Positions 1 through 5,777 of a DNA stretch of 5,777 bases are shown here, piece by piece. The number at the start of each line of letters is the position of its first letter. Position 1 is the stretch's first letter. A program made the translations under genes and the position numbers. The stretch is from CBDUWP01 sp965370955 (GTDB lineage Bacteria > Planctomycetota > Phycisphaerae > Sedimentisphaerales > Anaerobacaceae): NCBI GenBank assembly GCA_965370955.1, contig CBDUWP010000085.1:1-5777 (forward strand), read 5' to 3'. The notes below the pieces were generated by a model. It was not told where the DNA came from, searched no databases, and saw nothing but the letters and a program-made list of their open reading frames with translations.

Positions 1-754
1 CAATTTGATTTTTTGTGACCAATATCACAAACGCCCACGCGAAAATAATTGGCGGCATCAAGAACAGTACTTCTTTAAGTATTTCTTTGCGGTGATTGAT
101 TTTATTTGTTTCCAGTATATTTTCTGGATAATCGTAGCTTCTTTTTATTTTTTTTGTGAAGAGCAGTCCTATTGTTATTATGAGTCCGGCCATTGCTCCA
201 GCTGCCGCCGCTGATATTTGTGATGAATAAACTGGCAGCAGATTATTTTCTGCGATAATTTGCCAATCTATTATTGCCGTGCTAACCGCCGCCGCGATCA
301 CTGCCGCAAGAGCGATAAACCAGCAGATAAAGATTGGTATCACCCACTTTGCAAAATCGATAGCCGACGCCGCCAACAGTGCCGAGATCATAACGACATG
401 TAACAGATAGATCAGCCATCCGCCGTTTACGAGATTTGGCACATTGACTACATCCGCGCAGAAATACAGATAGAACAATCCCGCCCAGATTACTCCTGTC
501 AAAAGTTCGATCAAAAAATAGATCCCCGATATGGGAGCCTTACAATTTCGGCATTTCGCTTTTAGGACGATCCACGATATGAGTGGGATATTATCATAAA
601 ATTTTATATTTGTCCCGCAAGCCGGACAAGCCGATGGCGGCGAGACCAGACTTTTTCCGATCGGCATCCGATATATCACCACATTCAAGAAGCTGCCGAT
701 GCAGCACCCCGTCACAAAGGTAAAGACAAGCCAAAACCACATTGGAACTATCAC
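1..754 (-). CDS. Prepilin peptidase (type IV leader peptidase, A24 family), C-terminus cut by window edge
   Basis: Inner-membrane aspartic peptidase that cleaves the leader of type IV prepilins or type II secretion pseudopilins and, in most family members, N-methylates the new N-terminus. I read 251 residues before the left edge. The first membrane segment is followed by the family signature GSFLNVVIYRMP (residues 20-31). A cytoplasmic zinc-binding loop has CPAC (43-46) and CRNC (68-71), with DNIPLISW between them. The first catalytic aspartate is probably D133 in SAIDFAKWVIP. About six hydrophobic segments are visible. The second motif, GxGD, is not reached; a polar stretch (about 200-228) with HRKEILKE precedes another membrane segment, so the spacing is longer than in the classical enzymes. 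The GTG start at 754 is preferred because CGGAG lies 6 bases upstream; ATG at 742 is the alternative. The gene lies 35 bp after argG and may be read through from it. No pilus gene is visible. The family call is firm; the exact pathway is not. Confidence 0.9.
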   Translation of the reverse strand, partial: MIVPMWFWLVFTFVTGCCIGSFLNVVIYRMPIGKSLVSPPSACPACGTNIKFYDNIPLISWIVLKAKCRNCKAPISGIYFLIELLTGVIWAGLFYLYFCADVVNVPNLVNGGWLIYLLHVVMISALLAASAIDFAKWVIPIFICWFIALAAVIAAAVSTAIIDWQIIAENNLLPVYSSQISAAAAGAMAGLIITIGLLFTKKIKRSYDYPENILETNKINHRKEILKEVLFLMPPIIFAWAFVILVTKNQI

Positions 755-760
755 ATCGAT

Positions 761-764
761 CTCC
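761..764 (-). promoter_or_regulatory. Ribosome binding site supporting the GTG start of the prepilin peptidase
   Basis: On the minus strand GGAG is followed by 6 bases and then GTG at 754. It is 18 bases from the ATG at 742, too far for that start. The site lies in the short gap after the argG stop codon. Confidence 0.55.
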
Positions 765-789
765 GTATTCAATTGCGATAAGGTTTAGA

Positions 790-2019
790 TCAGGATTTTT
801 TTTTGCCGGCCGTTTTGCGATTAACGATTCCTGCAACTTTCATAGGCAATCCGAGCAGTCGAATAAACCCTGTCGCATCGGTAGGGTCATATTCTGCGCC
901 CATCGTGAAACTTGCCAGATCAGGATTATAGAGGCTTTTTTTGCTTTTTACGCCAGCCAAACTCGCCCTTCCTTTGAACAATTTCAGCCTTACGACTCCG
1001 GTGACATTTTGCTGAGTGACATCGATGAAGCTATCGATTGCTTTTCGTAATTGACAGAACCACTGGCCGTTATAGACTAATTCGGCATATTTCAGAGCCA
1101 CTTGTTTTTTATAGTGAGCCGTTTCTCGATCCAGCGTTAGGGTTTCTATTGCCTCGTGCGCCGTCATCAGGATTGTTCCGCCCGGCGTTTCGTAAACTCC
1201 TCTGGACTTCATTCCGACCAGCCTGTTTTCGACGAGATCAGTTTGTCCGACGCCGTGGGTTCCGCCGATTTTATTTAGCTGTTCGATCATTTTTACGCCG
1301 GATATTTTTTTACCGTTCAGCTTTGTCGGGATCCCTTGTTTAAAAGTAATTTCGACATAGGCAGCTTTATTGGGCGTTTTTGAAATAGGCCTGCTCATAA
1401 CGAACAGATTATCTTTCGGCTCATTCCACGGATTTTCGAGATCACTTCCTTCATGACTGATATGCCAGAGGTTTCGGTCTCTCGAATAGATTTTTTTCTT
1501 TGACTGATCGATCGGTATTTTATGTTTTTTCGCATAGTCGACAGCCGCTTCTCTGCTTGTCAGCTCGAAATTATCATCTTTCCATGGTGCGATAATTTCT
1601 AGCGTCGGGTCTAGTGCCATGAAGGTCAGTTCGAATCGTACTTGGTCGTTTCCTTTTCCTGTCGCTCCGTGAGCCACAGCCACAGCCCCTTCAGCTTGGG
1701 CGATTTCGACTTGATATTTCGCTATGAGCGGTCGGGCTATGCTTGTTCCGAGCAGATATCCATTTTCGTAGACAGCCCCTGCTTTGAGCATTGGCCAGAT
1801 ATAATCTTCGACGAATTCTTTTCTGAGGTCTTTCACGATACACTTTGTAGCGCCCGATGCCAGCGCCTTTTTCTTGACCCCTTCCAGCTCGGAGCCTTGT
1901 CCTAGTTCAGCAGCGAAAGCGATGACATCGTATCCGTATGTTTCTTTCAGCCACGGCAGGATAACGCTGGTATCGAGTCCACCGCTATATGCCAGTACGA
2001 CTTTTTTTGATTTAGCCAT
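790..2019 (-). CDS. argG: Argininosuccinate synthase
   Basis: Cytoplasmic enzyme joining citrulline and aspartate with ATP to give argininosuccinate, the penultimate step of arginine synthesis. The protein is 409 residues, the usual size for the shorter bacterial class. The N-terminal nucleotide-binding domain opens with the PP-loop AYSGGLDTS (10-18). YLLGTSIARPLIAK (88-101) and GATGKGNDQVRFE (118-130) are the conserved substrate and ATP-site segments. EGSDLENPW and the C-terminal synthetase/tetramerisation domain follow without interruption. The tail is lysine-rich (TAGKKKS), a minor extension. The ATG start is supported by its fit to the family N-terminus and a weak GGGA site 7 bases upstream. 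The gene has its own predicted promoter after aroDE and a leader of roughly 70-75 bases. No argH or other arginine gene is in view. No frameshift or missing motif was seen. Confidence 0.98.
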   Translation of the reverse strand: MAKSKKVVLAYSGGLDTSVILPWLKETYGYDVIAFAAELGQGSELEGVKKKALASGATKCIVKDLRKEFVEDYIWPMLKAGAVYENGYLLGTSIARPLIAKYQVEIAQAEGAVAVAHGATGKGNDQVRFELTFMALDPTLEIIAPWKDDNFELTSREAAVDYAKKHKIPIDQSKKKIYSRDRNLWHISHEGSDLENPWNEPKDNLFVMSRPISKTPNKAAYVEITFKQGIPTKLNGKKISGVKMIEQLNKIGGTHGVGQTDLVENRLVGMKSRGVYETPGGTILMTAHEAIETLTLDRETAHYKKQVALKYAELVYNGQWFCQLRKAIDSFIDVTQQNVTGVVRLKLFKGRASLAGVKSKKSLYNPDLASFTMGAEYDPTDATGFIRLLGLPMKVAGIVNRKTAGKKKS

Positions 2020-2027
2020 ATTTCATT

Positions 2028-2102
2028 CCCATCATTGTATCAATTATTCGATTGAGTTATTTGCCATTATTTTAAAACGAGCCATCATCAAGCCGCCATT
2101 AT
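2028..2102. repeat. Recurring 8-bp motif in the argG promoter and leader
   Basis: On the plus strand GCCATTAT occurs at 2063-2070 and 2095-2102, with the one-mismatch form GCCATCAT at 2081-2088 and a weaker relative, CCCATCAT, at 2028-2035. The rightmost copy overlaps the predicted -10 box and the others lie in the untranslated leader. The spacing is irregular (35, 18 and 14 bp between starts). This could be an operator series or chance in a short AT-rich region. Confidence 0.3.
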
Positions 2103-2125
2103 ATGATTGTTTTTTTCATTGGCAA
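2098..2125 (-). promoter_or_regulatory. Predicted sigma-70-type promoter of argG
   Basis: Reading the minus strand, the -35 box TTGCCA (2125-2120) matches 5 of 6 consensus bases and is separated by 16 bp, including a run of seven A, from a perfect TATAAT (2103-2098). The start of transcription would fall near 2090, giving a leader of about 70 bases before the argG ATG. The promoter lies just after the aroDE stop codon, so argG can be expressed independently of aroDE. No strong terminator hairpin was seen between the two genes, so read-through is also possible. Confidence 0.65.
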
Positions 2126-2150
2126 GCTATAAAACTGTAACAGGTTGAGA

Positions 2151-3701
2151 TTAAAGATCGCTTAATATATTCCTCATAACTTCTTCGTTGGCATCTATGC
2201 CTGTAAAGAGTTTATATTGCAGAGCCGCCTGATTGACGAACATATCGACACCGCTAACGATTTTTGCGCCAGCATCTTCGGCATCTTTTAACAGTTTTGT
2301 TTTCGGCGGATTATAGACCGTGTCGAACACAACCATGTCACTCGACAAATATTTTTTGTTGATTATGGATTTTTTTATATTTGGGCTCATTCCGATACTG
2401 GTGCAGTTGACCAATAACGTTGCCTTTGATTTGTTTAATTTGTCCAGCGGCAGCGATTCACAGCCGAATTCTTCCGCCAATTTTTCTGCTTTTTCGACAG
2501 TCCTGTTATAGACAGTGACATCGCACCCAGCCTCTGTTAGCCCAGCAACGATAGCCCTAGCCACTCCTCCGGCTCCTGCGACAGCGGCGACTATCCCTGC
2601 AAGATCGCTCGGTTCGCATTTCAATGTCACGCAGACAGCCTTCATAGCTCCCGACCAATCGGTATTATACAGCTTGACCGTCCTTTCTTCTGCCACGATT
2701 ATCGTATTAGCCGCTCCGATTTTATAGGTTATTTCTTCGACAACATCCTTTTCTCTTTTCGCGAATTTTAGAGCATTTTGTTTATGCGGCAGCGTCACGC
2801 TAAACCCTTTGAACCCGATCCACTGCCTGCCCAAGATTCCCCTCATAAACATATCGAATACAGCTTCGTTTGGGTCGACCAATAGAGACAGATAGAGTTT
2901 GTTTTGTTTATCTGCTTTGAAACATGCGTTATGTATCGCCGGACTCATGGAGTGTTCGATTGGCGATCCGATCACGCCGAAAAGCTCCGTATTTTCATCA
3001 ATGTCACCGAAGCGATATAGCTGCGTAAATTCTTCGATTGTCAATTGTCCATCAGCCGTAGTGTTTTCAGAATCGACCGCAGCGAATGTCACGAAAGCCC
3101 CGAATTTTTCCGCTAAGATTCTAACGATTTTCCCCGCTTTGCCCATACAGAGGATTATTCTATCTTCGCCTTCGGTTTTGTGTAATAAGTCCAGTGCCTC
3201 GAAACAGTCATTGATATGATTTGCCTTATAGACAATTTTCGGGATAACATCATCAGCCATCGATTTAATTGTTTTGTATAAACTTTCGACATCGACAAAT
3301 GGCCCTTGAAAATTATGAGCCGAGACAATCAACCTTGTTGGCGGATAGTTTGTGAGTTCGGTTAGCAGGCTTTTGCGAATTTCGTCATTAGCAAAATTTT
3401 CATATTCGCAATCGATATAGTCCGCCCCCGACCACAGAGCCGTTTTTAATATCTCGATCCTCAAAGCCGTTGACCAATCCCCTTTTCCTCCTTCAGCTTT
3501 ATCCCTGCAAGTGACAATCATCGGCAGGTCGCAATTGATTTTGACTTTTTTGATAAGTTCCGCCACAGTTTGCGGCCTAAGATCTGTAAGATAATCGCAG
3601 CGAAGTTCGACAAGCTCAGCCCCTGCTTGAGCCGCTTGTTCGGCGTTTTTGACCATTTCGTCGGTCGTATCGTTTGCTATTGGCACAGCTAAATAAGTCA
3701 T
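2151..3701 (-). CDS. aroDE: Bifunctional 3-dehydroquinate dehydratase (type I) / shikimate dehydrogenase fusion
   Basis: Catalyses two consecutive shikimate-pathway steps: dehydration of 3-dehydroquinate, then NADPH-dependent reduction of 3-dehydroshikimate to shikimate. The protein is 516 residues from ATG. Residues about 1-225 form a type I dehydratase: ELRCD (32-36), the catalytic His129 in SAHNF, the Schiff-base Lys155 in PKIVYKA, Arg194 and ADGQL (217-221). Residues about 240-516 form the dehydrogenase: GVIGSPIEHSMSPAIHN (242-258), catalytic Lys307 in SVTLPHK, Asn332 in GAANT, Asp348 in YNTDW, the Rossmann loop GAGG (376-379), NRT (399-401, typical of NADP binding) and Gln491 near the C-terminus. 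Both halves look intact and active. The order matches the plant enzyme and the fusions known in some bacteria. An in-frame TTG at 3707 would add two residues; I prefer the ATG at 3701 because the predicted -10 box ends just before it and no ribosome binding site is visible. The gene is divergent from aroB. Confidence 0.96.
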   Translation of the reverse strand: MTYLAVPIANDTTDEMVKNAEQAAQAGAELVELRCDYLTDLRPQTVAELIKKVKINCDLPMIVTCRDKAEGGKGDWSTALRIEILKTALWSGADYIDCEYENFANDEIRKSLLTELTNYPPTRLIVSAHNFQGPFVDVESLYKTIKSMADDVIPKIVYKANHINDCFEALDLLHKTEGEDRIILCMGKAGKIVRILAEKFGAFVTFAAVDSENTTADGQLTIEEFTQLYRFGDIDENTELFGVIGSPIEHSMSPAIHNACFKADKQNKLYLSLLVDPNEAVFDMFMRGILGRQWIGFKGFSVTLPHKQNALKFAKREKDVVEEITYKIGAANTIIVAEERTVKLYNTDWSGAMKAVCVTLKCEPSDLAGIVAAVAGAGGVARAIVAGLTEAGCDVTVYNRTVEKAEKLAEEFGCESLPLDKLNKSKATLLVNCTSIGMSPNIKKSIINKKYLSSDMVVFDTVYNPPKTKLLKDAEDAGAKIVSGVDMFVNQAALQYKLFTGIDANEEVMRNILSDL

Positions 3702-3707
3702 GCCCAA

Positions 3708-3735
3708 ATTTTAAGATTGTTCACGAAAAAATCAA
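3708..3735 (-). promoter_or_regulatory. Predicted promoter of aroDE, implying a leaderless mRNA
   Basis: On the minus strand TTGATT (3735-3730) is separated by 16 bp from TAAAAT (3713-3708), which matches 5 of 6 bases of the -10 consensus. The A of the aroDE ATG (3701) is only seven bases beyond the end of the -10 box, about where transcription would start. The transcript would have little or no 5' leader, in agreement with the absence of a Shine-Dalgarno sequence. Confidence 0.5.
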
Positions 3736-3776
3736 GCAAAAACCGTTCCCATTCCCCGAACTCGCCTTTTTACGCA

Positions 3777-3796
3777 TTTAAGCCTGTTTTAGCCCG
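3777..3796. repeat. Two tandem 10-bp imperfect repeats between the divergent promoters
   Basis: TTTAAGCCTG (3777-3786) is directly followed by TTTTAGCCCG (3787-3796), identical at 8 of 10 positions and repeating at about one helical turn. They lie between the aroDE -35 box and the aroB -35 box. They could be a binding site on one face of the helix, or chance. Confidence 0.3.
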
Positions 3797-3812
3797 ATAT
3801 CGATATTACGTA

Positions 3813-3841
3813 TTGTTTTTAAGTATGACTTAATATATAAT
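3813..3841 (+). promoter_or_regulatory. Predicted promoter of aroB
   Basis: TTGTTT (3813-3818) is separated by exactly 17 bp from a perfect TATAAT (3836-3841). Transcription would start near 3848, leaving a leader of about 25 bases before the aroB ATG. A weak AGG ribosome binding site lies at 3860-3862, 10 bases before the ATG. The -35 box is poor (3 of 6), so the promoter may need an activator or be modest in strength. Confidence 0.65.
3819..3833. promoter_or_regulatory. Perfect inverted repeat within the aroB promoter spacer (possible operator)
   Basis: TTAAGT-ATG-ACTTAA has perfect 6-bp arms around a 3-bp centre and starts directly after the -35 box, ending two bases before the -10 box. 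A dimeric repressor bound here would block RNA polymerase. No regulator gene is in the window, so the assignment rests on position and symmetry alone. Confidence 0.35.
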
Positions 3842-3872
3842 ACGGGTTTGGTTATATTTAGGTAAACAGAAG

Positions 3873-4982
3873 ATGTCAGTTACGGAGTTAACAATTAAAA
3901 CGGTTTCACCGAGCGACAGCAGCTATACAGTCACGATAGCCGCCGGCATTCTCGACAGCTTGATTGACCGTATTAGCAGTGATTTCAAGGGTCGGCATTT
4001 ATTTATTGTCACCGACAGCAACCTTGAATCTTGCGGCCATTTATCGACATTGGTTGGCGCCCGTCATTTGCCCACATTTGTCATTTCTCCTTCTGGCGAG
4101 ACATCTAAACATATCCAGACAGTCGTTTCGATTGTCGAGACGATGGAGAAAAATTTTCTCGGCCGCGACACCGTTATAGTTGCGTTAGGCGGCGGCACAG
4201 TTGGTGACATAGCTGGCTTTGCCGGATCGATTTTCAAGCGTGGCGTTGCGGTTGTCCACATTCCTACCACTACAGTTTCGCAAGCCGACTCATCGATTGG
4301 CGGTAAGACCGGCGTTGACTCTTCTTTGAGTAAAAATGCTTTCGGCACATTTTACCAACCGAGTGGCGTTTACATTGACGTTGAGACTTTGCGGACTTTG
4401 CCGGATAACCAATACAATAGCGGCCTTGTGGAATCGGTCAAACATGCGATAATTGCCGATGCAGAATACTTTGATTTTTTCAATGACAATCTTGACAGGA
4501 TTTTGTCACGAGATAGTGACGTTCTTCAAAGAATAGCTGAATCCAATTGTCGGATCAAGGGTCACGTTGTGGAGATAGACCCTACCGAGCAGAATTTGCG
4601 TCAGTCGCTGAATTATGGCCATACGATAGGTCACGCCGTTGAAACGACCAGTAACTTTGAGCTTTTGCATGGCGAGGCTGTAGCCATTGGCATTATTGCT
4701 GCCGGTTTGATAGAGAAGCGTTTAGGATTAGCTGACACAGCGCGATTAGCCGCAATTTCCAATATTTTTGGCAAATTAAATCAGCCATTAACCATTGACA
4801 AACGCTGGTCTAAAGCCGATATTATTGAAGCTTTGAAGCGAGATAAGAAAGCCGTCAGCCAGCAGCCGAGATTTGTATTGGTTGAGCGGATTGGCAAGGT
4901 TCACTCTGCAGATGGCAAATATAGCCATACAGTTTCGCCGGAGATTGTCGAATCTGTTTTGGACGAACTGTATCAGGATTAG
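3873..4982 (+). CDS. aroB: 3-dehydroquinate synthase
   Basis: Converts DAHP to 3-dehydroquinate using bound NAD+ and a divalent metal, the second step of the shikimate pathway, in the cytoplasm. The protein is 369 residues, the normal length. The N-terminal NAD-binding domain shows SGETSK (74-79), GGGTVGD (106-112) and PTTTVSQADSSIGGKTGVD (131-149). The metal ligands are Glu187 (GLVESVKH), His250 (LNYGHTIGHAVE) and His266 (LLHGEAVAIG). Active-site residues Lys154-Asn155, Lys229, Arg243 and Asn247 are in place, which argues for true dehydroquinate synthase over the related sugar-phosphate cyclases. One small deviation is DPTE (236-239), where DExE is more usual. The ATG at 3873 fits the family N-terminus and follows a predicted promoter by about 30 bases. 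The gene is divergent from aroDE, which uses its product, and is followed 104 bp later by an aldolase-family gene on the same strand. Confidence 0.97.
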   Translation: MSVTELTIKTVSPSDSSYTVTIAAGILDSLIDRISSDFKGRHLFIVTDSNLESCGHLSTLVGARHLPTFVISPSGETSKHIQTVVSIVETMEKNFLGRDTVIVALGGGTVGDIAGFAGSIFKRGVAVVHIPTTTVSQADSSIGGKTGVDSSLSKNAFGTFYQPSGVYIDVETLRTLPDNQYNSGLVESVKHAIIADAEYFDFFNDNLDRILSRDSDVLQRIAESNCRIKGHVVEIDPTEQNLRQSLNYGHTIGHAVETTSNFELLHGEAVAIGIIAAGLIEKRLGLADTARLAAISNIFGKLNQPLTIDKRWSKADIIEALKRDKKAVSQQPRFVLVERIGKVHSADGKYSHTVSPEIVESVLDELYQD

Positions 4983-5001
4983 GAATTTAGGATTAGAATT
5001 T
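4975..5001 (+). repeat. Short tandem duplication across the aroB stop codon
   Basis: AGGATTAGGAATTT (4975-4988) is directly followed by AGGATTAGAATTT (4989-5001), identical except for one missing G. The first copy contains the aroB TAG stop (4980-4982). It looks like a slippage-type duplication; no function is implied. Confidence 0.6.
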
Positions 5002-5086
5002 GAAATAAGATTACGAACCGGCTTCAGTTTTAATTGGCGAAATAGCCGATGGCCAAACTAGAGCCAATATTGAAAAAGGTGTTATT

Positions 5087-5777
5087 ATGTTCAGAGAAGA
5101 GATTAAAGTACTTGACTGCACAATCAGAGATGGTGGCCTGATCAACAATCATCAATTTAGCGATGATTTTGTACGCGGCATTTATCAAGCCTTATCGGCA
5201 GCCGGCGTTGATTATATGGAAATGGGTTATCGCAGCAGCAAGGAACTTTATTCTACTGACGAGTATGGCCCTTGGAAATTTTGTGATGACGCTAAGGTCG
5301 CCGAGGTGATTGACGGGATTGAGTCGGACATGAAACTAGCCATCATGGTTGACGCTTACCGCGTTAAGGAGCAGCTTTTCGCGCCAGCCGATGAGAGCCC
5401 GATAGACATGATTCGTTCAGCCGTTTACGTGAAGGATATTGACAAGGGCATAGATTTGGTCAACAAGAGTCACGACTTGGGTTATGAAACCACGATCAAC
5501 ATCATGGCCGTTTCGACAGAGACCGAGCAAGATTTGGTAGAGGCTTTGGATCAGCTAGCCAAGTGTCCCGTTGACGTCGTTTATGTTGTCGACAGCTTTG
5601 GCTCATTGTATAGCGAGCAGATTCAGTATCTGATCAAGCTGTATCAGGAGCATTTGCCCGGCAAAACGATCGGCATGCACTGTCACAACAATCAGAAGTT
5701 GGGCTACTCTAACACGATAGAGGGCATCATTTACAACGCCAATTATGTTGACGGATCATTGTTTGGCATTGGCCGCG
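5087..5777 (+). CDS. DRE-TIM (HMGL-like) aldolase-domain protein, C-terminus cut by window edge
   Basis: A member of the pyruvate carboxylase/HMG-CoA lyase/homocitrate synthase-like metal-dependent TIM-barrel superfamily. The first 230 residues are present. The metal and substrate motif LDCTIRDGG (9-17, Arg14 and Asp15) begins strand 1. MEMGYRSS (44-51), INIMAVS (137-143) and YVVDSFGSLY (166-175) are later barrel strands. MHCHNNQ (197-203) supplies the His-x-His metal ligands and Asn, and VDGSLFGIGR (221-230) is the conserved region near the end of the barrel. The ATG at 5087 has AAGGTG as ribosome binding site (7-base spacing). Homologues usually carry only the label 'aldolase catalytic domain-containing protein'; the substrate is not known to me. 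It differs from leucine- and lysine-pathway synthases in the segments after the first motif, so leuA or homocitrate synthase is unlikely. It probably shares the aroB transcript, since no clear promoter lies in the 104-bp gap. Confidence 0.88.
   Translation, partial: MFREEIKVLDCTIRDGGLINNHQFSDDFVRGIYQALSAAGVDYMEMGYRSSKELYSTDEYGPWKFCDDAKVAEVIDGIESDMKLAIMVDAYRVKEQLFAPADESPIDMIRSAVYVKDIDKGIDLVNKSHDLGYETTINIMAVSTETEQDLVEALDQLAKCPVDVVYVVDSFGSLYSEQIQYLIKLYQEHLPGKTIGMHCHNNQKLGYSNTIEGIIYNANYVDGSLFGIGR

Noticed and set aside
5..214. 69-codon plus-strand open frame rich in Phe and Tyr
   Set aside because: It lies antisense inside the prepilin peptidase, whose motifs are unambiguous, and resembles no protein I know.
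594..836. 80-codon minus-strand open frame across the argG/prepilin peptidase junction
   Set aside because: It overlaps the real ends of both genes in another frame and lacks any recognisable motif.
742..1343. Overlapping plus-strand open frames opposite argG (742-1050, 1038-1343), and similar ones at 1642-1905 and 1874-2140
   Set aside because: They are shadows of the argG coding frame and show no family motifs.
2040..2055. Dyad TCAAT-N6-ATTGA in the argG leader as an ARG box
   Set aside because: The arm sequence and spacing do not match the TGAAT-N4-ATTCA pattern of ArgR sites; 5-bp arms are weak in AT-rich DNA.
2130..2142. Small palindrome CTGTTACAG (minus strand) followed by T residues after aroDE as a terminator
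   Set aside because: A 4-bp stem with a 1-base centre cannot form a stable hairpin.
2320..3219. Plus-strand open frames opposite aroDE (2320-2511, 2515-2727, 2899-3219)
   Set aside because: They are antisense to a complete two-domain enzyme and have no coding signal of their own.
3964..4348. Open frames at 3964-4179 (plus) and 4064-4348 (minus) within aroB
   Set aside because: They lie in alternative frames over conserved dehydroquinate synthase motifs.
4873..5061. 62-codon plus-strand open frame overlapping the end of aroB and the following gap
   Set aside because: Most of it lies in the wrong frame over the aroB C-terminus; it has no convincing ribosome binding site or motif.
5033..5068. 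Inverted repeat ATTGGC...GCCAAT after aroB as a terminator
   Set aside because: The stem is only 6 bp with a 24-base loop, there is no following T run, and a competing GCCAA at 5052-5056 makes the fold ambiguous.

Overview
The window is an ordinary-looking bacterial chromosomal segment carrying five protein genes, all with good family matches. No RNA gene, mobile element or CRISPR array was seen. Three features suggest a bacterium of the Planctomycetota type or a relative: a fused AroD-AroE protein, a prepilin peptidase with an unusually long middle section, and moderate, somewhat AT-rich composition. This placement is inference from family knowledge, with low to moderate confidence.

Layout. 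Left part, minus strand: a prepilin peptidase that runs off the left edge (1-754) lies just downstream of argG, argininosuccinate synthase (790-2019). Further right, on the same strand, is a two-domain 3-dehydroquinate dehydratase/shikimate dehydrogenase (2151-3701). A 171-bp intergenic region (3702-3872) then separates this gene from two plus-strand genes: aroB, 3-dehydroquinate synthase (3873-4982), and a DRE-TIM (HMGL-like) aldolase-family protein that runs off the right edge (5087-5777). There is no gene-free stretch longer than 300 bases.

How the genes fit together. AroB makes 3-dehydroquinate, and the fused AroDE converts it through 3-dehydroshikimate to shikimate. Three consecutive steps of the common aromatic pathway are therefore encoded by two divergent genes sharing one control region. 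ArgG belongs to arginine synthesis and has its own recognisable promoter. The prepilin peptidase belongs to type IV pilus or type II secretion assembly, and the 35-bp gap suggests it may be read through from argG. The DRE-TIM protein follows aroB on the same strand with no clear promoter of its own, so it is probably co-transcribed; its substrate cannot be told from sequence.

I found no convincing evidence of an undescribed system. The items most worth a second look are the divergent aroB/aroDE control region (a perfect 6-bp dyad inside the aroB promoter spacer, and a predicted leaderless aroDE transcript), a recurring 8-bp motif in the argG promoter and leader, the stretched prepilin peptidase, and the unassigned aldolase-family protein next to aroB.
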